Assembly (NCBI RefSeq): GCF_900476395.1
Contig: NZ_UIHB01000005.1
Coordinates: 558,001-622,000 of the forward strand
Source: Xanthomonas euroxanthea
GTDB lineage: Bacteria > Pseudomonadota > Gammaproteobacteria > Xanthomonadales > Xanthomonadaceae
Length of the DNA stretch: 64,000 nt
Direction: 5' to 3'
Positions 9,741 through 18,724 of this stretch are shown here, piece by piece (position 1 is the first letter of the stretch; each line of letters opens with the position of its first letter). Made by a program: the position numbers and the translations under genes. Below the pieces are notes generated by a model that had not been told where the DNA came from, did not search any database, and worked only from the letters and a program-made list of their open reading frames with translations.

Positions 9741-10505
9741 CTACGGCTCCAGCAACCGGTAATGCATGCCACGCACCACGGCCTCGACGCGATTGCGCGC
9801 ACCCAGCTTGCGTGCTGCCGAGTTCAGATGCAGGTTCACCGTGGCGGTGGAACGGTTGAGCGCAGCGGCGATGCTCTTGGCTGTCAGCCCCCTGGCCGAG
9901 TACTGCAGGCATTCGCGCTCGCGGCGGGTCAATGCAATGTGGTGGCAGCGGCGTTCCTGCGGATCGAGCAACTCCTGTGCACGTGCCTGGAAGGCATGCG
10001 CCAGCAGCAGGAAGGGCGACAGCTGCGCTTCAGCCAGCCGTGGCGCCTCGGCCGCGACGGCGTCCACCGCGGCGCTGAATGTTGCAAACGCGCCTCCAGG
10101 CAGATGCAGCGGCACGGTGACACCGGTTCCCATGCCGCTGTCGCACAGATAGCGCGTGACCTGCCGATGCTGGCTGCCGACGTATTCCACGCCCTCCATG
10201 TCGCCATCGTTGCGATAGGACCACACGAATGGCGTGGTACGCCGGGTCGCACGCTGCTGAACCGGGTCATGTTGGTAATACCCGTGCTCGCACCAGACGT
10301 GCTGCATATCGCCCGGCGCGTTGCGCTGCATGAAGACCGACGGCGTGATCAAGGCACCTTCCAGACTCAGCGGGACCGGTGCGTAGTCGTAGACCAACGA
10401 CTGGAAGCCCAGTCCGCAGACATCGGCAAACACCCGATCCAGGCAGGCATTGAGCGTGTGCAGCACCTGCAGATCGCGGCCCAGGCTGGCCAGAGTGTCG
10501 AACAT
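9741..10505 (-). CDS. oryR: LuxR-family solo regulator of the plant-signal-responsive subgroup (OryR/XccR-like)
   Basis: 254 residues: an autoinducer-binding-like domain (about 15-165) and a C-terminal GerE-type HTH (about 190-245, LTRRERECLQYSARG...). Aligned by spacing to TraR, the ligand-site residues W57, Y61, D70 and W85 correspond here to Met67, Trp71, Asp80 and Trp95. The M/W pair in place of W/Y is the signature of plant-associated-bacteria LuxR solos that respond to plant compounds and not to acyl-homoserine lactones. No luxI homologue is present in the window. It is followed by pip on the same strand and is divergent from an APC permease. The symbol follows the X. oryzae name; the X. 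campestris equivalent is xccR. Confidence 0.9.
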   Translation of the reverse strand: MFDTLASLGRDLQVLHTLNACLDRVFADVCGLGFQSLVYDYAPVPLSLEGALITPSVFMQRNAPGDMQHVWCEHGYYQHDPVQQRATRRTTPFVWSYRNDGDMEGVEYVGSQHRQVTRYLCDSGMGTGVTVPLHLPGGAFATFSAAVDAVAAEAPRLAEAQLSPFLLLAHAFQARAQELLDPQERRCHHIALTRRERECLQYSARGLTAKSIAAALNRSTATVNLHLNSAARKLGARNRVEAVVRGMHYRLLEP

Positions 10506-10699
10506 GGTGGGTCCTTCGGTGTCGACGTGTGCCGCTGGAGCGCATCCAGCATGGAAAACCTAGCATTTTTACCAATGGATGGGCTTGGCGGCCACATTAT
10601 GGTCACAATGCCAGGCCGGCAGTTGCACTGCAGCATCGCCGTTCAGACGCTCCACCGCGTCTGCGTCGCGACCCGGCACTCCTTTCAGCGGACACCTGC

Positions 10700-12085
10700 A
10701 TGACCGACACACCCCGCCGCGACGACGCGGCTGCGCTGGAACGCTTTGGCTACACCCAGGAACTCAAGCGGCAGCTCACGCTCAAGGACCTGCTGATCTA
10801 CGGTCTGGTGTCCATGGTACCGACCGCGCCGTTTTCCATTTTCGGCGGCGTGTTCGACATCAGCGCCGGGATGGTGCCGCTGACCTACCTGCTCGGCTTC
10901 GTGGCGATGCTGTTCACCGCATTGAGCTACCAGCAGATGTCGCAGGCGTTTCCGGTGGCCGGCTCGGTGTATGCATATGTGGGGCGCGGCCTGAGCAGCG
11001 GCATGGGCTTTCTGGCCGGCTGGGCGATCCTGCTGGATTATCTGCTGGTGCCCACGCTGCTCTACGTGGTCGGCGCCAATGCCATGCACAACGTGCTGCC
11101 GGCGGTGCCGCAGCCGGCCTGGATCGCCTTCTTCGTGGTGCTCAACACGCTGGTCAACCTGCGCGGCATCGAAACCACCGCGCGTGCCAATCGCGTCTTC
11201 CTCTACGCGCAGCTGGTGGTGCTGGCGGTGTTCGTGGTGCTGGCCACCGTGGCGATCCAGCATGGCGTCAATGGTGCGCAGTGGAGCCTGCGCCCCTTCT
11301 ATAACCCGCAGGCCTTTTCGCCGCAGCTGATCTTCAGCGCCTTGTCGGTAGCAGTGGTGTCGTTCCTGGGCTTCGATGCGATCTCCACGCTGTCGGAAGA
11401 GGCCCGTGGCGGCAACCGCGTGGTCGGCCGGGCAACCCTGCTGGCGCTGTTGCTGGTGGCCGGCCTGTTCGTGCTGCAGACCTGGCTGGCCGCGCTGCTG
11501 CAACCCACCTTGCAACGCTATCCCAGCGCGCAGGCCTCCAACGATGCCTTCTTCGAGATCGGGCGCCTGATCGCCGGGCCGTGGTTGCAGGTCGTCATTG
11601 CGCTCACGGTGGCGATCAGTGCGGCGATCGCCAATTCACTGGTGGCGCAGGCCGCCACCTCGCGGCTGCTGTTCGCCATGGCACGCGACCGCCAGCTGCC
11701 CGCCTTCCTGCGCTACATCCATCCACGCACCGGCGTACCGCAGCGCGCCATCCTGCTGGTGGCAGGCTTGAGCATGGTGCTGGGCGAAGTCTTCGTCGGA
11801 CAGATCGCGCTGCTGTCCTCGCTGTGCAACGTCGGCGCACTGACCGCCTTCATCCTGTTGCACGTGGCGGTGCTGTGGCATTTTCGCGGACGGGGCCGCA
11901 GCCTGCTGTTGCATGTTGCGACGCCGTTGATCGGCATCCTCATCCTGGCCTACGTGCTGATCAATGCCGACCGGCATGCGCAACTTGGCGGTACCGCCTG
12001 GATGGTGATCGGCCTTGCGGTCCTGGCGTTCTTGAAGGCCAGCGGCCGCTCGACCGACTTCCGCGCCAACGACGCGCTGGAATAA
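10700..12085 (+). CDS. APC-family amino acid/amine permease divergent from the LuxR solo
   Basis: 461 residues from ATG 10700 (N-terminus MTDTPRRDD); the frame is open for 171 bases upstream, but that extension has no protein character. About 12 membrane segments start near residue 33. The motif GLVSMVPTAPFSIFG and the TM6 segment FLGFDAISTLSEEARG match the APC subfamily that includes PuuP and YbaT-type putrescine/amino acid importers. Its position opposite the plant-signal LuxR regulator suggests that it could import the signal or a peptide-derived product, as transporters near PipR-type regulators in pseudomonads are thought to do. That link is inference. Confidence 0.87.
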   Translation: MTDTPRRDDAAALERFGYTQELKRQLTLKDLLIYGLVSMVPTAPFSIFGGVFDISAGMVPLTYLLGFVAMLFTALSYQQMSQAFPVAGSVYAYVGRGLSSGMGFLAGWAILLDYLLVPTLLYVVGANAMHNVLPAVPQPAWIAFFVVLNTLVNLRGIETTARANRVFLYAQLVVLAVFVVLATVAIQHGVNGAQWSLRPFYNPQAFSPQLIFSALSVAVVSFLGFDAISTLSEEARGGNRVVGRATLLALLLVAGLFVLQTWLAALLQPTLQRYPSAQASNDAFFEIGRLIAGPWLQVVIALTVAISAAIANSLVAQAATSRLLFAMARDRQLPAFLRYIHPRTGVPQRAILLVAGLSMVLGEVFVGQIALLSSLCNVGALTAFILLHVAVLWHFRGRGRSLLLHVATPLIGILILAYVLINADRHAQLGGTAWMVIGLAVLAFLKASGRSTDFRANDALE

Positions 12086-12148
12086 CCTGCAGCGCCTTCG
12101 CCTACAGGCACTACCCGTGCCGACATCGGGGGAGCGCACGCCACCTTC

Positions 12149-12177
12149 AGGCCTGCGCGGGTGAGGGCCGCAGGCCT
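12149..12177. terminator. Hairpin after the APC permease
   Basis: Arms AGGCCTGCG (12149-12157) and CGCAGGCCT (12169-12177) pair perfectly, 64 bases past the permease stop, and are followed by only a short TTTC. It is a possible weak terminator. Confidence 0.4.
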
Positions 12178-12521
12178 TTCCACATGCGGCCTGCCTGTAT
12201 CGCCTGACGGCTCGATCCAGGCGTCGCTGCAGATGCAGTGCACGATCGCGTTGCTGCCTGTATGGCGGTGTACGTGGTGCAAACGATTAAGGCGCGCCTG
12301 CGCTGCGGCGCCTCCCGCGTTTGCAAGACAAGATGGCTGCGCGTGCACGCGTGGAGCTGCGCAGAACGCGATTATCTTTTTGTGGACTGCCAATCTCTGA
12401 ACGAGATTTTCAGCACATATTCAGCTTTAAACATTCGCTAGTCTCGTTCGGCGCCAACGATGGCGCCCGCAGGATGTGGCCCCCGCCGCAGCCTGCCGTT
12501 CCCTGACGAGAAGGACTACCC
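12178..12521. other. Gene-free leader of the secreted protease
   Basis: About 340 bases with no supportable gene. The stretch near 12370-12440 is AT-richer than its surroundings and probably contains the protease promoter, but no single -35/-10 pair stands out. Confidence 0.4.
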
Positions 12522-13919
12522 ATGAATCGCAAGAATGCGTTGTACCTGGCGCTGTTTTCCGCATTTTCCGGCTCCGCACTGGCAGCGCCGCCGACCGAAA
12601 TGGACGCAGCGCCGGTGAGCACCGCGCCGCAAGCGGCCAAACTCGGTGCGGCGACATTGCAGTCGGCAAGTCTGCGTGGCGGCATCCTGCCCACGCGTGT
12701 GGTGCAACTCACTGCGCCCACCAGCACCGAGATCAGTCGCGTGCGTGAGCGCCGCATCGCACAGGTCAAACATGGGCAGCCCTTGCAGATCGGTTTTTCG
12801 CGCACGGTCGCCAAGCCCTTGGTCAACCTGGCCACGCTTGACTGGCAGATGGCCAAGGATGGCTCGCGCGTGGCGACCCTGAAGGTCGGCTCCGCGCAGG
12901 CGGCCTCGCTGCGTGCGTCGCTGATCCTGCGTGGCGCCGGCGCCACCCCGGGTGATCCGTCCAAGGTGACGCTGCGCTTTGCCGGCGACGACGGCCGGGT
13001 GTTCGAACAATCCGGTGCCAGCTTCGCCGCCGGCGGCGATGCGATCGGCTGGTCGCCCACCGTCAGCGGCGAGAACCTGCTGGTGGAACTGTCGCTACCG
13101 GCCGGCCAGTATCCGGAGAACTTCAGCCTGAGCATCCCGCAGCTGTCGCATCTGGACATCAGCCCCACCGCCAGCCCACGCGACATGATGACCATTGCCA
13201 TCGGCGAGAGCGATTCCTGCCAGAACGACGTCGTCTGCCGCGCCAATCCCACCACCGGTTTCACCAATGCCGCAAAGGCAGTGGCGCGCATGGTGTTCAC
13301 CACCAGCCAGGGCTCGTTCCTGTGCACCGGCACGCTGCTCAACAACACCAACTCGCCCAAGCGCAACCTGTTCTGGACCGCGGCACATTGCATCAGCACG
13401 CAGACCGTCGCCAACACACTGCAGACGTACTGGTTCTACGATGCGGCCAGCTGCAACGGCAACACCGCCAGCGCGCAGGCCACCACCTTGACCGGCGGTG
13501 CGTTCCTGCGCCACGCCAACACCACGCGTGACACCGCGTTGCTGGAACTGAAGACCGCACCGCCAAGCGGCGCGTTCTACGCGGCATGGAACAGCGCGGC
13601 GATCGGCGCAACCGGCACGTCGATCGTCGGCATCCACCACCCCTCCGGCGACGTCAAGAAGTATTCGCTGGGCTCAGTCAATGGATTGAGCACCAGCATC
13701 GACGGCAAGAGCCCGCTGTATCGGGTGGTGTGGAACGATGGCGTCACCGAGGGCGGCTCGTCCGGCTCGGGCCTGTTCACCGTCGCCAGCGGTGGCGCGT
13801 ACCAGCTGCGCGGCGGCCTGTACGGCGGCTACTCGTACTGCACCGCGCAGACCGATCCGGATTACTACTCGCGCTTCTCGGACGTGTATTCCAGCATTTC
13901 CACCTACTTCGGCCAGTAA
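12522..13919 (+). CDS. Secreted trypsin-like serine protease (lysyl-endopeptidase-like, S1)
   Basis: 465 residues, preceded by an AGAAGGAC ribosome site. A signal peptide ends near ALAAPP (about residue 22). A propeptide-like region (about 25-220) precedes a chymotrypsin-fold domain. The triad is visible: TAAHC (His about 289), the Asp of TTRDTALLEL (about 336) and GGSSGSG (Ser about 414). Paired cysteines (DSCQNDVVC, SFLCTG, TAAHC) resemble Achromobacter lysyl endopeptidase. Such enzymes are typically type II-secreted extracellular proteases in Xanthomonas. Cleavage specificity is inferred from the resemblance only. A long hairpin follows the stop codon. Confidence 0.88.
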   Translation: MNRKNALYLALFSAFSGSALAAPPTEMDAAPVSTAPQAAKLGAATLQSASLRGGILPTRVVQLTAPTSTEISRVRERRIAQVKHGQPLQIGFSRTVAKPLVNLATLDWQMAKDGSRVATLKVGSAQAASLRASLILRGAGATPGDPSKVTLRFAGDDGRVFEQSGASFAAGGDAIGWSPTVSGENLLVELSLPAGQYPENFSLSIPQLSHLDISPTASPRDMMTIAIGESDSCQNDVVCRANPTTGFTNAAKAVARMVFTTSQGSFLCTGTLLNNTNSPKRNLFWTAAHCISTQTVANTLQTYWFYDAASCNGNTASAQATTLTGGAFLRHANTTRDTALLELKTAPPSGAFYAAWNSAAIGATGTSIVGIHHPSGDVKKYSLGSVNGLSTSIDGKSPLYRVVWNDGVTEGGSSGSGLFTVASGGAYQLRGGLYGGYSYCTAQTDPDYYSRFSDVYSSISTYFGQ

Positions 13920-13928
13920 GCGGGTGAT

Positions 13929-13962
13929 GCACGTGGCAGGCGGGGTCTCGCCTGCCACGTGC
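13929..13962. terminator. 14-bp perfect inverted repeat after the protease gene
   Basis: Arms 13929-13942 (GCACGTGGCAGGCG) and 13949-13962 are perfect reverse complements around a six-base loop, ten bases after the stop codon. There is no U-tract, so it is either a factor-assisted terminator or a 3'-end stabiliser. Confidence 0.6.
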
Positions 13963-14163
13963 GACGACGCCTGGCCTGCGCCGAATGCGGTCGATTGTTT
14001 GGCCTGCCTGAAGGATCGGTCCAGTTGCCCCGTTCTCTGTGCTTCGATGGTGCTGCGTCGCCCTGGGAACATTATCGAACACGCGCGTCGAGCCGCCTGC
14101 AGCACTTCATCTGCAGCGTGCGGATGATGCAGACTTGGCAGATCCTCCTTCACCTGGATCGGC

Positions 14164-14568
14164 ATGCCCGTTCAACGCACTCCTCACCTCGTTGCCGCAG
14201 CTGCACTGCTGGCCTTGTCGCTACAGGTCACCGCCAACGCAGCCGGCGCACCAGCCAATCGCGACGACGTCAAGGCATACGCGCTTCAGCTGTGCCTGGA
14301 CAACAACTACGAACGCAGCGGCAAGTACACTTCCGACCAGCTACGCGACCGCTCGTATCTGCTGACGACCTATGCGCTCGACAATGCCAAGGTCGGCGCC
14401 ACCGAGCGGCTGCATCGCTTCGTGGCCGAGCAGACGGCGGACTTCCATCGCGCCGAGGTGCCGATGAAGGACGAAGCGCGCCGCGGGCCGTTCAACAGGA
14501 TCTTTGCGCAATGCATGGCGTTCTATCGTTCGCCCGCGTTGAACGAGTTCATCGCGCACAAGCTCTGA
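14164..14568 (+). CDS. Small exported protein resembling T6SS amidase immunity protein Tai4
   Basis: 134 residues with a signal peptide (cleavage near TANAAG, about residue 27). The mature part is helical with two cysteines, in YALQLCLDNNY and FAQCMAFYRSPALNEF. The pattern of a leading A-x-x-x-C, an internal helix, then C-x-x-x-Y-x-S-x-x-L resembles the periplasmic Tai4 immunity family, which neutralises Tae4 peptidoglycan amidases. No amidase effector or T6SS gene is adjacent, so it would be an orphan. The family assignment is from memory of the pattern and is moderate; otherwise it is an unrecognised periplasmic protein. Confidence 0.55.
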   Translation: MPVQRTPHLVAAAALLALSLQVTANAAGAPANRDDVKAYALQLCLDNNYERSGKYTSDQLRDRSYLLTTYALDNAKVGATERLHRFVAEQTADFHRAEVPMKDEARRGPFNRIFAQCMAFYRSPALNEFIAHKL

Positions 14569-14803
14569 CGGCCATTGCGGCAAGCTCACCGTTCGAGCGC
14601 GGCGGATGGATCGGCACGACCGATCCAGCGCAGCTCCCCCGCCCGCAGCGTACGGCGCGGCTGCCGCGCTCCGGTCTTCGGGCGCGCAGACATCCGTGCC
14701 GGGATTTGCGTGACGCAGTCGCAGGCCCGGCCACCTCGCGATCATCTGACGCAGCGCCGCGCGCCGCCTGGCACATCCTCCCCATGCTTCGACAGGAGCC
14801 GTC

Positions 14804-15811
14804 ATGTCCGCATCTTCTCCACGCACTTCCCGCCGCCAGATGCTGCGCCTCGCGCTGGCTGCGGGCACGCTGGGCGTGGCGAGCCCGCTGGGTGCCGCAC
14901 TCCGGCGCGAGCCGAAGGACGCCATTGCGGCAGCGGACCCGGCATCGCCAGCGCCCTTCCCGGCCAACGGCAGCGTGCTGGTCCTGCTCGGCACCAAGGG
15001 CGGCCCCACGCCCTCACCGCTGCGCGCCGCAGCCGCCAATGCGCTGGTCATCGACGGGCAGCCCTATCTGATCGACTGCGGCAACGGCGTTGCACAGCAG
15101 CTGGCCAGGGCCGGCATCCGCCTGCCCGCGCTGCGCGACATCTTTCTCACCCACCACCACTCCGACCACAACGCCGACCTGCTCAACGTGGTGTGGCTGG
15201 CATGGGCGAGCGGGCTGCAGACGCCGGTGCGGTTGTATGGGCCGCCCGGCATCGCCAGCATGGTGGATGCGTTTGTCGACATGAATGCCATGGACATCGA
15301 TGCGCGCATCCGCGAAGAAGGCCGCCCGCCGTTCAGGCAGCTGATTCAGGTGCACGAGTTCGACCAACCCGGCATGGTGCTGCAGAACGACCAGGTCACC
15401 GTCACCGCCACGCTGGTGGATCACTACACCCTCAAGCCCGCATTCGCGTACCGCTTCGCCACGCGCGAGCGCACGGTGGTGTTCTCCGGCGATACGCGCT
15501 ACCTGCCCGCACTGGCCGAGTTCGCGAAGGACACCGACATCCTGGTGCATGAGGTGATGTACCTGCCCGCACTGGAAAGGATGCTCAAGACCAACGACAA
15601 CGCGCCGACCTTGCTCGACCATCTGCTCAAGAGCCACTCCACCAGCGAGGACGTCGGCAGGATCGCAGCGGCAGCCAATGCAAAGATGCTCGTGCTCAAT
15701 CACTTCGTGCCCGGCGGCGACCCGACGATCACCGATGCCATGTGGAGCGCGGGCGCGCGCAAGCACTACGCCGGGCCGATTGTGGTCGGCAGGGATCTGA
15801 TGCGGTTGTAG
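14804..15811 (+). CDS. Tat-exported metallo-beta-lactamase-fold hydrolase
   Basis: 335 residues. The N-terminus has a twin-arginine signal, SRRQMLRLALAAG, so a folded metalloenzyme is probably exported. The metal-binding motif HHHSDH lies at about residues 117-122, with further ligands in LVDHYT, VVFSGDTRYLP and LVLNHFVP, the order found in RNase Z/arylsulfatase-like MBL proteins. It is preceded by a GACAGGAG ribosome site. The substrate is unknown; the Tat signal argues against RNA processing and for hydrolysis of a small ester or phosphodiester in the periplasm. Confidence 0.85.
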   Translation: MSASSPRTSRRQMLRLALAAGTLGVASPLGAALRREPKDAIAAADPASPAPFPANGSVLVLLGTKGGPTPSPLRAAAANALVIDGQPYLIDCGNGVAQQLARAGIRLPALRDIFLTHHHSDHNADLLNVVWLAWASGLQTPVRLYGPPGIASMVDAFVDMNAMDIDARIREEGRPPFRQLIQVHEFDQPGMVLQNDQVTVTATLVDHYTLKPAFAYRFATRERTVVFSGDTRYLPALAEFAKDTDILVHEVMYLPALERMLKTNDNAPTLLDHLLKSHSTSEDVGRIAAAANAKMLVLNHFVPGGDPTITDAMWSAGARKHYAGPIVVGRDLMRL

Positions 15812-15980
15812 GCGAGCAGCTGGGCACCGTGGTGATGGACTGGCCGCGTGCTGTTGCCAGCGTGGCCCACCTGCGGCTGACGGCACTCCCTCGCGGCGCG
15901 ATCAGCGATGCGAGATCGAAAACGTCGTGCGGGCAGCATATGAACCACCACGCGGCACTGCATCGCGGTTGGTCGCCTGC

Positions 15981-17498
15981 CTATGCCACGACCGGGCTGC
16001 GCAAGCCCCACACGCGTTCCCCGGCCTTGCAATACGCGTCGATAAACGCCTGCTGCGACGGCATCTGCTCCACCGCGTGCCGGATCGGCTGGGCGATGCC
16101 GTCGAGCAGGCGACGCAGATCGTGATCGGAGATCGCGCGCGCCAGTGGGTGATGCTGCGCGGGCACGATGCCCTGCCCCATCAAGACGTGGGTCCAGGAG
16201 TCCACGCGGAACAGTTCATCGGCCGCTTGCCAGGCATGTGCGCGCTCACGCCAGGCGCGCAGGCGCAGCGCGAGCGATGCGGGCAGCTCCATCGCGCGGC
16301 ACTGGCGCCACAGCGGCTCGTCGCGCTGGGTGGCGTGGTAGTGCAGGATGATGAAGTCGCGCACGTGCTCCATCTCGGCGCGGCTGATGTCGTTGAACAG
16401 CTCCACCTGCGAGGGCGCGATGCCGTCTGCCGGGAACAGGGTGATCAGCCGCACTACCGCGGCGATGGTGAGATGGATGCTGGTGGATTCCAGCGGTTCG
16501 ATGAAGCCGCTGGCCAGGCCCAGCGACACCACGTTCCTGTTCCAGGCCTTGCGCCGGCGTCCGGTGCGGAATGGCACCAGCCAGGGATCCTTCAGCGCAG
16601 GCGCGGCCACATCGCGCAGCAGCCTGGCATGCGCTTCGTCGTCGGACAGGTGCTTGCTGGAAAACACCAGGCCGTTTCCCACCCGATGCTGCAATGGAAT
16701 CTGCCAACGCCATCCGGCCTCGTGCGCGATGGCGCGGGTGTACGGCACCGGCGGGCCAAGCGCCTGGGTCTGTACCGCAACGGCGCGATCGCAGGGCAAC
16801 CAATGGCTCCAGTCTTCGTAACCGGTGTGCAGCGCCTGTTCGATCAGCAGGCCGCGAAAGCCGCTGCAATCGATGAACAGGTCGCCCTCGAGCACCTGCC
16901 CGTCTTCCAGCACCAGGCTGGCGACATCGCCACTGTCCGGTTGCAGCGTCACCTGCTGGATCCTGCCCTCGATGCGCCTGACACCGCAGGCCTCGCTGCG
17001 CGTGCGCAGGAACCTGGCATACAGCGCGGCATCCAGGTGATAGGCGTAATTGACCGCGGGCTCGCGCAGCAGTGCGAAGCGATCCAGGCGCGATGCCACG
17101 GTTTCCAGGCAGTAATCGCCAAAGCTGCCCGGCATGCCGCGGCGCTGGCTTTCCAGCCATAGATGATGGAAGGCGCACACCAGCGTGCTCTGCCCGGTGA
17201 TGCCGAACGGATGGATGTAGCGCTCGCCCTGGCGGCGCCAATGCTCGAAGGAGATCGACAGCTTGAAGGTGCCGGCCACCGCGCGCAGGAATTCCTGCTC
17301 GTCGATCTGCAGGAAGCGATGGAAGCTGCGGATCGGCGGCACCGTGGATTCGCCCACGCCCACGGTGCCGATCTGCTCGGACTCGACCAGGGTGATCTCC
17401 AGCAGGTCGCGGAACTGGTGCGACAGCGCGCAGGCGGCGATCCAGCCGGCAGTGCCGCCACCGGCGATGACGACCTTGCGAATCGGGGCCTGGCTCAC
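15981..17498 (-). CDS. Flavin-dependent tryptophan-halogenase-family protein
   Basis: 505 residues. The FAD motif GGGTAGW is at 13-19, the halogenase motif WRWQIP at 263-268, the catalytic lysine in TFKLSISFEHW is Lys79 (the same number as in PrnA), and the glutamate of FIEPLESTS is Glu337 (PrnA Glu346). All key residues of a flavin halogenase are therefore present. It is the last gene of a minus-strand set, TBDR - SapC-like - cupin-like - halogenase, which recurs in Caulobacter and Xanthomonas next to TonB-dependent receptors for plant glycans. Its natural substrate is unknown in such loci, and free tryptophan need not be the target. Confidence 0.9.
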   Translation of the reverse strand: MSQAPIRKVVIAGGGTAGWIAACALSHQFRDLLEITLVESEQIGTVGVGESTVPPIRSFHRFLQIDEQEFLRAVAGTFKLSISFEHWRRQGERYIHPFGITGQSTLVCAFHHLWLESQRRGMPGSFGDYCLETVASRLDRFALLREPAVNYAYHLDAALYARFLRTRSEACGVRRIEGRIQQVTLQPDSGDVASLVLEDGQVLEGDLFIDCSGFRGLLIEQALHTGYEDWSHWLPCDRAVAVQTQALGPPVPYTRAIAHEAGWRWQIPLQHRVGNGLVFSSKHLSDDEAHARLLRDVAAPALKDPWLVPFRTGRRRKAWNRNVVSLGLASGFIEPLESTSIHLTIAAVVRLITLFPADGIAPSQVELFNDISRAEMEHVRDFIILHYHATQRDEPLWRQCRAMELPASLALRLRAWRERAHAWQAADELFRVDSWTHVLMGQGIVPAQHHPLARAISDHDLRRLLDGIAQPIRHAVEQMPSQQAFIDAYCKAGERVWGLRSPVVA

Positions 17499-17682
17499 TG
17501 CGCGCTCCTGTGGGGTGGATGTCGGTTGGCCGGCACAGCATCGTGCTCGAACGTGTGGGTGACGCGGAAGTCACGCAGTGACCGCTCGCCTGGGTGGCCC
17601 ACGCGGATGCCGCACACCGGTTGCGCCGGACGGCGCAGCTGCGCAGTGGTCCGGCCAGTCGCCTGGACGCCGATCGCGCACA

Positions 17683-18720
17683 TCAGCGGTTGAGCTTGCC
17701 GATCAACATCGCGCGGAGCTGTCGCGCGAGGATCGGGTCGATCGGGCCCAACGCATGCCGCGCCTGCTCGGGCAGGTGTTCGCCCGCGCGCTCGGCCGGA
17801 CCGAACACGTAGTAGTCGAACAGGGCGCGCCATGCCGCTTTTTCCGCTGCCGGGCGGTCGCGGATGGACCATAGCGCGTGATACAGCGCCGGCATCGGTG
17901 CCGGCAGGTGTGCAGGCACGCTGTTCCACCAGTAGTTGACCAGCACGTTGAATGGCTGCAGCGAGTGCACGTGATGCCACCACATGCCGGGAATGAACAG
18001 GGCATCGCCCGGCTCCAGCACGGTGGTGCGCGCCTGCGCCAGCGCCTGGGCGAAGCGTGGATACCGCAGCAGATCCGGGTTGGCGATATCCACCATGCTG
18101 ACGACCTGCCCGCCCGGCGTGGGATCCAGCGGGCCGGGATACAGGTTGGCCACCTGCGCGGGCGGAAACAGCGTGAAGCGACGTTGCCCCACCGCGCAGC
18201 ACGCCAGGTTGTTGGGGACATCGTAATGGCAGGAGGCGATGACGCGATTGCCGATCCAGATGCTCGGCTGCACCGCGATGCCGCTGGCGACCACATCCAG
18301 ATCATTGCCCGCGCGCAAGCCCGGCAGGTTGTCGTCGATCGGCAACGACGCCAGGTAGTAGGTGGGCGGCTGCGGGTCATCGCGATGCGTGACGATCGCC
18401 TCCAGCAAGCTGCTCAGGCTGCCACGTTGCACATCGAAATTCAGCGCGCTGCAATCGTCGCTGTAGAACGGGCGGCTGGCGATCTCCGGGCCGCCATGGG
18501 AATACTGCAAGGCGCGCCCGCCATCGTGCGCGCGCAGCAGCGCCATCGCCTCGTCGGCGCTGCGCAGCCCGGCCTGCACCAGCGACCAGTCGCGTGCGAT
18601 GCCACGCAGCACCACCGGCTCGGCCGCCTCGCACAGTGCAGCAAGCGGCGGCGCGTCGGGACGGCAATCGCGGCGCTCGGCGATGGGCGCGATGGAGGAA
18701 ATGGCTGCGCCGGTCGTCAT
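17683..18720 (-). CDS. Cupin-like (JmjC/cupin_8) domain protein
   Basis: 345 residues. The core has the iron-binding pattern of JmjC-type dioxygenases: CHYDVPNN (HxD) followed about 75 residues later by FIPGMWWHHVHS with the distal histidine. N-terminal VVLRGIARDW matches the start of cupin_8 proteins. The family includes 2-oxoglutarate/Fe(II) hydroxylases. It starts four bases after the SapC-like stop, so translation is probably coupled. Function in this locus is unknown; oxidation of the same molecule the halogenase acts on is possible. Confidence 0.85.
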   Translation of the reverse strand: MTTGAAISSIAPIAERRDCRPDAPPLAALCEAAEPVVLRGIARDWSLVQAGLRSADEAMALLRAHDGGRALQYSHGGPEIASRPFYSDDCSALNFDVQRGSLSSLLEAIVTHRDDPQPPTYYLASLPIDDNLPGLRAGNDLDVVASGIAVQPSIWIGNRVIASCHYDVPNNLACCAVGQRRFTLFPPAQVANLYPGPLDPTPGGQVVSMVDIANPDLLRYPRFAQALAQARTTVLEPGDALFIPGMWWHHVHSLQPFNVLVNYWWNSVPAHLPAPMPALYHALWSIRDRPAAEKAAWRALFDYYVFGPAERAGEHLPEQARHALGPIDPILARQLRAMLIGKLNR

Positions 18721-18724
18721 GCGC

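Noticed and set aside
17499-17682. An additional gene between the halogenase and the cupin-like gene
   Set aside because: The 184-base gap holds only frames in shadow of neighbours, with no ribosome site.
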